Source: Cryomorphaceae bacterium BACL29 MAG-121220-bin8 (GTDB lineage Bacteria > Bacteroidota > Bacteroidia > Flavobacteriales > Flavobacteriaceae). From it: a stretch of DNA of 64,000 nucleotides. Of the stretch, positions 1 through 9,010 are shown in pieces. Made by a program: the position numbers and the translations under genes. Below the pieces are notes generated by a model that saw nothing but the letters and a program-made list of their open reading frames with translations, did not search any database and was not told the DNA's origin. Position 1 is the stretch's first letter. The number at the start of each line of letters is the position of its first letter. The stretch spans positions 62,001 through 126,000 of the forward strand of contig CAJIYP010000001.1 of NCBI GenBank assembly GCA_905181705.1, read 5' to 3'.

Positions 1-1
1 G

Positions 2-2251
2 GGAAATTTTTCTGAATCTAAAAAAGAAAATATTCTTCTTTCATATAGATTAGCTTATCTGTCTGAAATAGATGTTAACTGGTGCCCAAACTTAGGAACT
101 GTGCTTGCTAATGATGAAATTATTGATGGTCTTTCAGATAGAGGTGGTTATGAAGTAATTAGAAAAAAAATGACACAATGGAGTATTAGAATATCTGCGT
201 ATTCCGAAAGATTATTAAATGGACTTAACAATATAGATTGGCCAGAACCGTTAAAAGAAATGCAAAGGAATTGGATTGGAAAGTCCGAAGGTTCGCTTGT
301 TAAATTTGATATTCAAGATTTTGAGAAACAGATTGAGGCTTTTACTACTAGAGCAGATACCATTTTTGGAGTTACTTTTATTACTTTGGCACCAGAACAC
401 CCTTTTGTTAAAGAGATAACAAGTCAAGAAAATAAAGGACAAGTAAATGAATATATAATTCAATCTTCAAAAAAAACAGAGAGAGATAGAATTTCAGATG
501 TTAAAACAATTAGTGGAGTATTTACTGGAGCATATGCAATACATCCACTATCTAATGAAAAACTTCCAATATGGATTTCAGATTATGTATTAGCTGGTTA
601 TGGAACTGGTGCAGTTATGGCAGTCCCATGTGGAGATCAAAGAGATTATAATTTTGCCAAATTTTTCAAATTACCTATTACTAATATTTTTAAAGATATT
701 GATATTTCTAAAGAAGCATTTCAATCTAAAGATGGATTTAAATTGACAAATTCAGATTTTTTAAATGATTTAGATTTTAAAAAAGGCCTTTCAAAAGCGA
801 TTAAGGAGTTAGAAAATGTTAAAAAAGGAATTCATAAAATTAATTATAAATTAAGAGATGCTGTTTTTAGTAGACAAAGATACTGGGGAGAACCATTTCC
901 TGTTTATTACAAAAACAATTTACCTGTAATGATTAATGAAAAATATTTACCAATAATCCTTCCTGAAGTTGATAAATACTTGCCAACTGAGGATGGCAAA
1001 CCTCCTTTAGGAAACTCTAAATGTTGGGCTTGGGATATTGAAAAAAATTCTATTGTCGAAAATACTTTAATTGATAATAAAAATGTTTATCCAATGGAAC
1101 TTAACACAATGCCAGGATGGGCTGGAAGTTCATGGTATTTTAATCGATATATGGATCCAAATAACATCGATAATTTTGCGTCAATGGAAGCGTTAAAATA
1201 TTGGAGCGAAATTGATTTATATGTCGGAGGAAGTGAACACGCTACAGGACATTTATTATATTCTAGATTTTGGCAATATTTTTTATATGATCACAATTTG
1301 GTACCTGTACCAGATTATGCGAAAAAATTAATTAATCAAGGAATGATTTTAGGAAATAGCGCATATATTTTCAGATTAAATGGTTCAGATACTTACCTTT
1401 CATATGGGTTGATAAAGGGTGAAAATGTTCAATCTATTCATATTGATATTAAATTTATTAATCAAAATAATGAATTAAATATTGAAGAATTAAAAAAATG
1501 GCAACCTCAATTTTCTAAAGCAGATTTTAAAAATGAAAATGAAAAATTTTTTGTTAAAAGGGAAGTTGAAAAAATGTCTAAATCTAAATTTAATGTCGTT
1601 AGTCCAGATGAGATTTGTGATAAATATGGTGCCGATACATTAAGGCTGTACGAAATGTTCCTTGGACCAATCGACCAAGCTAAACCATGGAACACTGCTG
1701 GAATTACAGGAACATTTTCATTTTTGAACAAATTCTGGAATTTATTCCATCAAACACAGGGGTTTTTTGTTTCTGATGAAGAGCCAACTAAAGACTCATT
1801 AAAAATACTTCATAAAACTATTAAAAAAGTTAGTGAGGATATTGAAAATTTCTCATTTAATACATCAGTTAGTGCATTTATGATATGTGTTAATGAATTA
1901 AATTCTTTGAATTGCAATAACAGATTAATTTTAAATGACTTATGTATACTGTTATCTCCTTTTGCTCCTCATATTTGTGAAGAGATATGGAATAAATTAG
2001 GTAATAGCGTATCTATATCAAAAGTACCTTATCCTATATTTAATCCAGAATTTATAAAAGAAAGTGTTATTGAGTATCCTGTTTCATTCAATGGAAAATT
2101 ACGTTTTAGAATAAAACTAGAAACTTCATTAGAAGTTGATAGAATAAAGAAGTATATTTTGAATCATGAAAAAACTTCTTTATACCTACAAGGAAAGGAT
2201 ATCAAAAAAGTAATTATAGTTCCTAAAAAAATAATAAACATAGTTTTTTAA
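2..2251 (+). CDS. leuS: Leucyl-tRNA synthetase, 5' end outside the window
   Basis: Class I aminoacyl-tRNA synthetase that charges tRNA-Leu in the cytoplasm. The frame is open from base 2, so the N-terminus with the HIGH motif lies upstream of the window. The peptide VNWCPNLGTVLANDE just before base 118 matches the family. The CP1 editing region (TTRADTIFGVTF, about nt 345-380), the segment TMPGWAGSSWYF (about nt 1108-1143) and the KMSKS loop (nt 1571-1585) follow in order, then the anticodon-binding domain and a short C-terminal domain. About 750 residues are present, against the usual 900-950. The stop abuts the ATG of the next gene, so the two are probably cotranscribed. Confidence 0.97.
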   Translation, partial: GNFSESKKENILLSYRLAYLSEIDVNWCPNLGTVLANDEIIDGLSDRGGYEVIRKKMTQWSIRISAYSERLLNGLNNIDWPEPLKEMQRNWIGKSEGSLVKFDIQDFEKQIEAFTTRADTIFGVTFITLAPEHPFVKEITSQENKGQVNEYIIQSSKKTERDRISDVKTISGVFTGAYAIHPLSNEKLPIWISDYVLAGYGTGAVMAVPCGDQRDYNFAKFFKLPITNIFKDIDISKEAFQSKDGFKLTNSDFLNDLDFKKGLSKAIKELENVKKGIHKINYKLRDAVFSRQRYWGEPFPVYYKNNLPVMINEKYLPIILPEVDKYLPTEDGKPPLGNSKCWAWDIEKNSIVENTLIDNKNVYPMELNTMPGWAGSSWYFNRYMDPNNIDNFASMEALKYWSEIDLYVGGSEHATGHLLYSRFWQYFLYDHNLVPVPDYAKKLINQGMILGNSAYIFRLNGSDTYLSYGLIKGENVQSIHIDIKFINQNNELNIEELKKWQPQFSKADFKNENEKFFVKREVEKMSKSKFNVVSPDEICDKYGADTLRLYEMFLGPIDQAKPWNTAGITGTFSFLNKFWNLFHQTQGFFVSDEEPTKDSLKILHKTIKKVSEDIENFSFNTSVSAFMICVNELNSLNCNNRLILNDLCILLSPFAPHICEEIWNKLGNSVSISKVPYPIFNPEFIKESVIEYPVSFNGKLRFRIKLETSLEVDRIKKYILNHEKTSLYLQGKDIKKVIIVPKKIINIVF

Positions 2252-2518
2252 ATGATAGACAATATTGAAATTATAGGTTTAATAGCTGCCTTTTTAACAA
2301 CCTTTGCATTTATCCCACAAGTTTATAAAGTTATTAAGACGAAATCCACTGACGGGTTGTCTTTAACCACATATTTAATCTTTATTGTCGGAGTGTGCTT
2401 ATGGTTTGCTTATGGTTTTTATAAAGCAAGTATCTCAATGATAATGGGAAATGGAATTACTATATTATTGTCCTCAGTAATTATATTTTACTTACTAAAA
2501 AACCGTAACTCTAGCTAA
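2252..2518 (+). CDS. SemiSWEET-type (MtN3/PQ-loop) small transporter
   Basis: An 88-residue protein with three predicted membrane helices and a PQ motif (AFIPQVYKVI, P22-Q23). This is the layout of bacterial SemiSWEET sugar uniporters, which work as homodimers in the inner membrane. The ATG follows the leuS stop with no gap, so translation is probably coupled. The last 8 bp overlap the 3' end of the convergent Lrp-type gene, which leaves no room for an intrinsic terminator. The substrate cannot be read from sequence; sugar is known for the family only. Confidence 0.85.
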   Translation: MIDNIEIIGLIAAFLTTFAFIPQVYKVIKTKSTDGLSLTTYLIFIVGVCLWFAYGFYKASISMIMGNGITILLSSVIIFYLLKNRNSS

Positions 2519-2963
2519 CAGAAATTTGTCTGTCAATTTGCTGCTCTAATGAAATAAAGGTTTCTGTTCTTGAAACTCCATTAATAGATTGAATTTGTTT
2601 ATTTAATAAATTCATTAAGTGTTCATTGTTTTTACACAAAACTTTAATTAAGACACTCCAATTTCCTGTTGTGTAGTGACATTCTAGTATTTCTGGTATT
2701 TTTTTCATTTCTTTAATAGCAATAGAATTTCTTTCTGCTTTGTCAAAATACACTCCAATAAAAGCTAATGTAGAGTATCCTAGTGCTTTAGGATTAAGTT
2801 TTAAATGATGGCCAGAAATTAGTCCAGAGTCATTTAATTTTCTAATTCTTTGATGAATTGCTGCTCCAGAAATACCAATTTTTCTAGAAATTTCTAAAAT
2901 TGGTGTCCTTGAATTTGTAGTTAATTCAATCAATATTTTTTTGTCTATTCCGTCTATTTTCAA
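2511..2963 (-). CDS. Lrp/AsnC family transcriptional regulator
   Basis: A 150-residue DNA-binding regulator of the feast/famine family. The N-terminal winged helix-turn-helix (residues 3-60, including RTPILEISRKIGISGAAIHQ) is followed by an effector-binding RAM/AsnC domain (about 68-140). These proteins usually respond to amino acids as octamers. The ATG overlaps the end of lpxB by 4 bp, making it the last gene of a surE-acyltransferase-lpxB-lrp run. Its targets are not evident. Confidence 0.92.
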   Translation of the reverse strand: MKIDGIDKKILIELTTNSRTPILEISRKIGISGAAIHQRIRKLNDSGLISGHHLKLNPKALGYSTLAFIGVYFDKAERNSIAIKEMKKIPEILECHYTTGNWSVLIKVLCKNNEHLMNLLNKQIQSINGVSRTETFISLEQQIDRQISVS

Positions 2964-4078
2964 AATTTATTTTTTAAAACGATATCTTTTGCCAATCTAT
3001 TACTTGAGCCTGATGTCCCAAGTAAAGAAATTAATTTTTCGTATTTATCTAACAATTTATTTCTATTTTTTAAATCTAAAACTTTTTTTAATTCTTTAAC
3101 TATATTTTTTTTTGAACAATTATCTTGAATAAGTTCCTTGATAATTTCTTCATTCATTATCAAGTTTACTAATGATATGAATTTAATTTTAACAAATATT
3201 TTTGCTAAAAAATAACTTATAGCACTTGTCTTGTAACAAACGACTTGAGGAATTTTAAAAATGGCAGTTTCTAATGTGGCTGTTCCACTTGTTACTAATG
3301 CGGCTTTTGAATTAGAAAGTAAACTATAGGTTTCATCTTTAATTACTTTAACATTTCTATTACTAATTATAGTATTATAAAATTCTAAATCTATATTTGG
3401 AGCTCCAGCTATTATGAATTGATAATTAGAAAAAACACGAGTAACTTTCAACATTATATTGAGTATTTTTTTAATTTCTTGTTTTCTACTTCCTGGAAGA
3501 ATACATATTATTTCTTTTTTAATGTCTAATTTATGTTTATTAAAGAAATCAGCCTTTTTGGGTTTTTTAAAACTTTTAATACTGTCTAAAAGTGGGTGAC
3601 CTAAAAATTTAACTTTATAATTGTGTTTATTTTCAAAATAATCTTTCTCAAAAGGAAGTATTACATATAATTGGTCAATATTTGCCTTGATATTTTTGAT
3701 TCTTTTTTCATCCCAAGCCCAAATTTGTGGAGCTATGTAATAATTAGTATTAAAATTATTTTTTTTTGCCCATTTTGCAATTCTAAGGTTAAAGCCTGGA
3801 TAATCAATAAAAATAATTTTGTCTGGATTAAATTTTAATATATCATTTTTACAAAACGATATATTTCTTAAAATGGTTTTTAAGTTTATTAAAACTTCAT
3901 AAAATCCCATAAAAGATAATTCCTTAAAATGCTTTATAATTATTGCTCCTTCACTTTTCATTTTATCACCTCCCCAAGCTCTAATAATAGCATTTGGATC
4001 AAACTTATATATCTCTTTTATTAAGTTTGATCCGTGCAAATCCCCTGAGGCTTCACCAGCGATTATATAATACTTCAT
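2960..4078 (-). CDS. lpxB: Lipid-A-disaccharide synthase
   Basis: Family GT19 glycosyltransferase that joins UDP-2,3-diacylglucosamine to lipid X, forming the lipid A disaccharide on the inner face of the inner membrane. The N-terminus carries the family motif GEASGDLHG (residues 7-15). LPGSRKQEI and the C-terminal segment LVTSGTATLETAIF, which includes nucleotide-binding residues, are also present. The length (372 aa) is normal. The start overlaps the acyltransferase stop by 1 bp. With lptE elsewhere in the window it indicates a lipopolysaccharide outer membrane. Confidence 0.96.
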   Translation of the reverse strand: MKYYIIAGEASGDLHGSNLIKEIYKFDPNAIIRAWGGDKMKSEGAIIIKHFKELSFMGFYEVLINLKTILRNISFCKNDILKFNPDKIIFIDYPGFNLRIAKWAKKNNFNTNYYIAPQIWAWDEKRIKNIKANIDQLYVILPFEKDYFENKHNYKVKFLGHPLLDSIKSFKKPKKADFFNKHKLDIKKEIICILPGSRKQEIKKILNIMLKVTRVFSNYQFIIAGAPNIDLEFYNTIISNRNVKVIKDETYSLLSNSKAALVTSGTATLETAIFKIPQVVCYKTSAISYFLAKIFVKIKFISLVNLIMNEEIIKELIQDNCSKKNIVKELKKVLDLKNRNKLLDKYEKLISLLGTSGSSNRLAKDIVLKNKF

Positions 4079-4842
4079 TAGTTTGTTTTAAAATCTCTGT
4101 TCATATAGTTCTTATCGCCTATAAGATTATTATATATTAATGAAAATACTTTGTCTTTTAAATCATCTAAATCGCTTTTTTTTAACCCCTTTGTGTTTAT
4201 GAAATTACATTGTTTTACTCTAAATATACCAGGCCCACCTTTAAAGAAATTCCAAGAAAATAAACGTTTACAATCATAGTATACCTGTGGAATAATCTGT
4301 ATTTGATGTTCTATAGCCAAACTAAATGCACCATTTTTAAAAGGTGCCAACACAACATTTTCATTTGGAACTAAACCCTCTGGAAAGATTCCAATACTCA
4401 TGCCGTTTTTAAGTCTTCTTTTAGCCATTTCATAAACTCTTTTTCTACTTTCTGGATTACTTCTATCTACCATAATCACCAGTTTTTTGTAAAAAAAACC
4501 AAATATTGGAATTTTTGCTAATTCTTTTTTACCTACGAAAACAATCGGATTTACACTAGAAGCAATTAAAACAAATCCATCCATTAAAGATCCGTGATTT
4601 GGGCAAAACATATAGCTTTTGTTCGGTTCAATTTCTTGTTCTAATTCAATATCTAAACGAAACCCCATTCCATAAATAAGAACTTTAGACCACATCCTAA
4701 CTAGTTTCCATAATCTAGGATAATATTGTTCCTTTAATGATAAAATAAATAATAAAGGGGACATAACAACTATTGTAGTAAATATCAAAATATAAAACCA
4801 ACTACGCCAAATTAACAGTAACGGGATTTTTATGATTCTCAT
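4078..4842 (-). CDS. PlsC-like 1-acylglycerol-3-phosphate acyltransferase
   Basis: A 254-residue membrane acyltransferase. An N-terminal helix (about residues 5-35) precedes the catalytic motif NHGSLMD (HxxxxD, about residue 82) and the acceptor-binding motif IFPEG (about 152). The family acylates lysophosphatidic acid or related lysolipids at the inner membrane. Placement between surE and lpxB in one minus-strand run suggests co-expression with envelope lipid synthesis. The exact acyl acceptor is not determined by sequence; an ornithine-lipid or lipid A-related acceptor is possible. Confidence 0.85.
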   Translation of the reverse strand: MRIIKIPLLLIWRSWFYILIFTTIVVMSPLLFILSLKEQYYPRLWKLVRMWSKVLIYGMGFRLDIELEQEIEPNKSYMFCPNHGSLMDGFVLIASSVNPIVFVGKKELAKIPIFGFFYKKLVIMVDRSNPESRKRVYEMAKRRLKNGMSIGIFPEGLVPNENVVLAPFKNGAFSLAIEHQIQIIPQVYYDCKRLFSWNFFKGGPGIFRVKQCNFINTKGLKKSDLDDLKDKVFSLIYNNLIGDKNYMNRDFKTN

Positions 4843-4887
4843 GTAATTGATTTAGTACTAGTTTTTACTTTTTTTTCACTTGATGTT

Positions 4888-5658
4888 TTAAAAATTCCAA
4901 TCTTTTAATTTTTCAATATTTTTATGGTCCGTCATATCAAATTTTACAGGAACTATAGATATATACCCATTTTTTAATGCCCATTCATCTGAATCATTTT
5001 TGTGATCCTCATTTATAAATTCACCAGTTAGCCAATAATACTCTTTTCCTTGAGGATTAATTCTTTTATCGAATTTTTCAATCCAATGAGCTTTTGCTTG
5101 TCTACAAATTTTTATTCCTTTAATTTCATTTTCTTTAAGTTTTGGGAAATTTATATTTAATGCATTCCCATTTGGAATTCCTTTATTTATTGCTGTCAAA
5201 GTAATTTTTTTAATGAAATTTCTTAGAGATTCAAAATCAGCATTCCAATTGTAATCTAATAAAGAAAAACCAATAGCCGGTACTCCTTCAATACTAGCTT
5301 CTAATGCGGCACTCATTGTCCCAGAGTAAATGACATTTATTGATGAATTTGACCCATGATTTATTCCAGAAACACATATGTCAGGTTTTCTTTCAAGAAT
5401 TTCATTAATTCCTAATTTGACGCAGTCAGCAGGTGTTCCGGAACACGAATATTCTTGTTGCGGACCATTATCAACTTCAATTGAGTTACAATGTAAAGTG
5501 GAATTTATAGTGATAGCATGGCCCATTGCGGATTGTGGACTGTCAGGAGCTACAACAACAACATCTCCAATTTCATTCATCACTGAAATTAAAGTTCTTA
5601 TTCCAGGAGCCGAAATTCCATCATCATTCGTTACTAATATTAGAGGTTTTTTTGACAT
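4888..5658 (-). CDS. surE: 5'-nucleotidase SurE
   Basis: Metal-dependent 5'/3'-nucleotidase and exopolyphosphatase of stationary-phase survival. The N-terminal metal-binding motif ILVTNDDGISAPG (residues 7-19, acidic pair D12-D13) and the downstream motifs VSGINHGSN and YSGTMSAALEA are intact. Its 256 residues are typical. It opens the minus-strand run surE-acyltransferase-lpxB-lrp. A 135-bp divergent spacer separates it from the Prc-type protease gene. Confidence 0.95.
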   Translation of the reverse strand: MSKKPLILVTNDDGISAPGIRTLISVMNEIGDVVVVAPDSPQSAMGHAITINSTLHCNSIEVDNGPQQEYSCSGTPADCVKLGINEILERKPDICVSGINHGSNSSINVIYSGTMSAALEASIEGVPAIGFSLLDYNWNADFESLRNFIKKITLTAINKGIPNGNALNINFPKLKENEIKGIKICRQAKAHWIEKFDKRINPQGKEYYWLTGEFINEDHKNDSDEWALKNGYISIVPVKFDMTDHKNIEKLKDWNF

Positions 5659-5747
5659 TTATTAATTTTGAGTAAAAGTACTGAAAACAATATATTTTAT
5701 AATATTTATAATTTACGAGAATAAAATAATTTTAATATAAGATGTTT

Positions 5748-5762
5748 TTGCACGATTTTTGA
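5748..5762 (+). promoter_or_regulatory. Candidate sigma-54 type -24/-12 promoter for the protease gene
   Basis: TTGCACGATTTTTGA matches the sigma-54 consensus TGGCACGNNNNTTGC at all but two conserved positions, with the required 11-nt distance between the key G residues (5750 and 5761). It would start transcription near 5773, just upstream of the ATG at 5794. A sigma-54 activator gene lies in this window at 20121-21380. It is a pattern match only. Confidence 0.4.
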
Positions 5763-5793
5763 CCTAATTTGTTAAATTTACTATCAAGAGTTT

Positions 5794-7935
5794 ATGATTT
5801 ACTATATGAAACGTAAAATAATTTTAGTTTTTATCACATTAGCACTAGTTTTTGCTAGCTGGAATCTGATTAACCCATCATTTAATAATTCTAACAAAGA
5901 CAAGTTGTTAATTGAGGTTATTAAGTATGTTTTAGAAAAATATCACTACAACTCAATTGAAATTAATGATGAATTTTCCGAGAAAATGTTTAATACGTAT
6001 ATTGATTTATTAGATTCTCAAAAAAAATATTTTTTAGCTTCAGATTATAAAGAATTTAAAAAGTATAAATTTAAACTAGATAATCAGTTAATTGATTATG
6101 ATCTTTCTTTTTTTAATTTGTCTTATGAAAGACTAATTCAAAGAATTTCTGAAGTAGAAGACTTTTATCCCTCTTTATTGTCAAATTCTTTTGACTTCTC
6201 TTTAAATGAAGAAATTAATTTAGATTTTGAAAATATTTTATTTCCTAAAAATGATAAAGAAAGAAAAGATAGATGGAGAAAACAATTTAAATATACTGCT
6301 TTGGATATTTATGATGTTAAAATTTTAGATCAAAAATTAAATTTAGAAAAAGATAAAAATTTCAAGATAAAATCAAACAATTCTATCATTGAGGAGTCTA
6401 TTGAACTAGTAGACAAGAATATTAAAAATATTTTTGATTTAATGAACGACTTACAAAGAAAAGATTGGTTTTCTACTTATTTAAATTCCTTTGTAATTCA
6501 ATTAGATCCACACACATACTACTTTAAACCTGAGGACAAGGAAAGGTTTGATATGACAATATCTGGAAAATTTAATGGAATTGGAGCAAGATTATCAAAA
6601 GAGGAAGGAGGTATTAAAATAGTTGATATTATTTTAGGTGGTCCTCTTTGGAAAGATAAAAAAATAGAAATTGGAGACGAAATAATTAAAGTTGGTGAAA
6701 AAGACAAAGAACCAGTTGATGTTATTGGGATGAGGTTAGAGGATGCAATTAAATTAATTAAAGGCCCAAAAGATACTGAAGTAAGGTTAACAGTTAGAAA
6801 AAATATAGATGGCGAAATTAAAGTGATCCCTGTTGTGAGAGATGAAATAAAACTGGAAGAAACTTATGCGAAATCTACTTTAATAAAGAAAAATAACAAA
6901 TCATATGGCTTAATCAGCCTACCAAAGTTTTATGTTGATTTCGATGATTATCAAGAAAGGAATTGTGCATCTGATGTAAAAAAAGAAATTTTAAAATTGA
7001 AGAAAGAAGGGATGGAAGGTTTGATTTTAGACTTAAGAAATAATGGAGGAGGTTCTCTACAAACTGTTGTAGATATGACAGGGCTTTTTATAAAAGAGGG
7101 GCCAGTTGTCCAAGTAAAATCTTTTGGAGATAGAAAACAAGTTATTTACGATAAAGACCCTTCGATATCATGGGACGGCCCAATGGTAGTTTTAGTAAAT
7201 CAAATGTCTGCATCTGCTTCCGAAATTTTAGCAGCTGCTTTACAAGATTATAATAGAGCAGTAATTGTTGGAAGTACTCAAAGTTTTGGTAAAGGGACTG
7301 TCCAAAATGTAATCGATTTGAATAGGTTCTTATCAAATAGTCAATTTGATTTAGGAGCATTAAAAATTACTACCGATAAATTTTATAGAATAAATGGCGG
7401 ATCGGTTCAGGTTGAAGGAGTTAAAAGTGATATCACTATTCCAAACAGACTTTCTTTTATTCCAATTGGAGAAAATGATGAAGAAAATCCTTTAAAATGG
7501 GATCAAATTGACTCGGCTAATTATAAAAAATGGGAAGGTTATTTTAATTTAAAAGAAGTAATAAAATCTGGAAATGATCAAATTGAAAAAAGTCCATTTG
7601 CTACACTTGTAAAAGAAAACGCCAAATGGATTGCTTCTAGACAAAACCCAAAATCATTGACTCTTAATTATCTGAATTATAAAAAGTCACAAAGTGATGA
7701 CAGGAATTACTTGACAAAGTTTGATGAGATTAAAAATTATAAAAACGAATTAAAATTTGAATTTATTTCAAATGATGAAGAATCCATCGAAAAATCTAAA
7801 GAAATTTCAGAGAGAAGAGAAAGGTGGGGAAGAATTTTACAATCAGACTTTCAATTGAATGAAGGTTTAAAAGTCCTAGATAATTTAAAATCAAGAGTAA
7901 TTAATAAAAAATCTATTATCGCTAATAAAGATTAA
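5794..7935 (+). CDS. Carboxy-terminal (tail-specific) protease, Prc/S41 family
   Basis: Periplasmic serine protease that degrades or trims proteins from the C-terminus. An N-terminal hydrophobic segment (export signal or anchor), an N-terminal helical domain, a PDZ domain (about residues 250-335), the S41 core and a C-terminal domain of the Prc type are all present. The catalytic Ser lies in QMSASASEI (S474) and the Lys in SFGKGTVQ (K500). The ATG at 5806 (MKRKIILVF) is an equally good start and gives a cleaner signal peptide; numbering here is from 5794. The stop overlaps the next ATG by 1 bp, so it is coupled to the ABC permease. Confidence 0.93.
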   Translation: MIYYMKRKIILVFITLALVFASWNLINPSFNNSNKDKLLIEVIKYVLEKYHYNSIEINDEFSEKMFNTYIDLLDSQKKYFLASDYKEFKKYKFKLDNQLIDYDLSFFNLSYERLIQRISEVEDFYPSLLSNSFDFSLNEEINLDFENILFPKNDKERKDRWRKQFKYTALDIYDVKILDQKLNLEKDKNFKIKSNNSIIEESIELVDKNIKNIFDLMNDLQRKDWFSTYLNSFVIQLDPHTYYFKPEDKERFDMTISGKFNGIGARLSKEEGGIKIVDIILGGPLWKDKKIEIGDEIIKVGEKDKEPVDVIGMRLEDAIKLIKGPKDTEVRLTVRKNIDGEIKVIPVVRDEIKLEETYAKSTLIKKNNKSYGLISLPKFYVDFDDYQERNCASDVKKEILKLKKEGMEGLILDLRNNGGGSLQTVVDMTGLFIKEGPVVQVKSFGDRKQVIYDKDPSISWDGPMVVLVNQMSASASEILAAALQDYNRAVIVGSTQSFGKGTVQNVIDLNRFLSNSQFDLGALKITTDKFYRINGGSVQVEGVKSDITIPNRLSFIPIGENDEENPLKWDQIDSANYKKWEGYFNLKEVIKSGNDQIEKSPFATLVKENAKWIASRQNPKSLTLNYLNYKKSQSDDRNYLTKFDEIKNYKNELKFEFISNDEESIEKSKEISERRERWGRILQSDFQLNEGLKVLDNLKSRVINKKSIIANKD

Positions 7936-9008
7936 TGTTATTTTTAAAGAAAAAGTTTATTAATAAACATTTTGGAGTATTTCTTTCTCTAATTTTTATT
8001 TTCTTTTGTTTTCTTATTTCAATTTTTTCTTATTTCATTATTCCGGATGATTCTCAGAATTCTAATCAAATGCATTTATCAATCCATTCAATGCCGCCTG
8101 GTTTTACAGCAAATATCTTGGAAATTCCTAATCCAGAAGAAACCAACGAATCTTACTTAAGCGCTAAATTTTTTGGAAAAAAATATCCTAATAAAGAAAT
8201 TTTAGTAAAGAATTTTAGTTTTAAAGAATTTGGTATTGAATATGAAGATTTTAATAAAGAAAAGTTTATTATAAAATATGATTCTTATCCAAGTAAATTA
8301 TCAAAATATCAAATAGAAAAAAAATATATAGGAGAAAGAAAGTTTATTTTTGGAACTGATAGTTTTGGAAGAGATGTTTTTGGAAGAGTAATTTTAGGCA
8401 CAAGAGTTTCTCTTTCTATTGGTTTTATTGCGGTTTTAATTTCTTTATTAATAGGATTGATAATTGGAATGGCTGGAGGCTATTATGGTGGTTTTATTGA
8501 TAAGATTGTAATGGCAATTATTAACATATTTTGGTCAATCCCAACCCTATTACTGGTTATAGCAATTTCAATTGCATTGGGAAAAGGATTTTGGCAAGTA
8601 TACATAGCTGTTGGATTAACAATGTGGGTGGAAGTAGCAAGAGTTGTTAGAGGACAGGTAATTTCAGAAAAAAATAAAGATTATATACTTGCAACAAAAG
8701 TTTTAGGATATTCAGATTTAAGAATTTTCTTAAAACATTTATTACCTAATATTTTAGGCCCTATTTTGATAATTTGTGCTGCTAATTTTGCTTCTGCAAT
8801 TCTTATAGAAAGCGGATTAAGTTTTTTAGGAATAGGCACTCAACCTCCTATAGCTAGTTGGGGTTCTATGATAAAAGATAATTATCAATTTATTATTTTA
8901 GGTAAAGCATATTTAGCTTTTATACCCGGTTTTTCTATCATGTTACTAGTTACTAGCTTTATGTTTTTAGGTAATAATCTGCCAGACTTAATCAATAAAA
9001 ACAAATAA
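7935..9008 (+). CDS. Dipeptide/oligopeptide-type ABC transporter permease (DppC/OppC-like)
   Basis: Inner-membrane permease of the peptide/nickel ABC family. The family signature GTDSFGRDVFGR appears near residue 140, followed by about five membrane helices and the EAA loop (DYILATKVLGYSDLRIFLKH) that contacts the ATPase. Between the first helix and the GTDSFGRD motif it carries roughly 100 residues of presumed periplasmic sequence, longer than in the typical enteric DppC. No partner permease, ATPase or binding protein lies nearby, so it is an orphan here. It ends 2 bp from the convergent rodA. Confidence 0.88.
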   Translation: MLFLKKKFINKHFGVFLSLIFIFFCFLISIFSYFIIPDDSQNSNQMHLSIHSMPPGFTANILEIPNPEETNESYLSAKFFGKKYPNKEILVKNFSFKEFGIEYEDFNKEKFIIKYDSYPSKLSKYQIEKKYIGERKFIFGTDSFGRDVFGRVILGTRVSLSIGFIAVLISLLIGLIIGMAGGYYGGFIDKIVMAIINIFWSIPTLLLVIAISIALGKGFWQVYIAVGLTMWVEVARVVRGQVISEKNKDYILATKVLGYSDLRIFLKHLLPNILGPILIICAANFASAILIESGLSFLGIGTQPPIASWGSMIKDNYQFIILGKAYLAFIPGFSIMLLVTSFMFLGNNLPDLINKNK

Positions 9009-9010
9009 AA

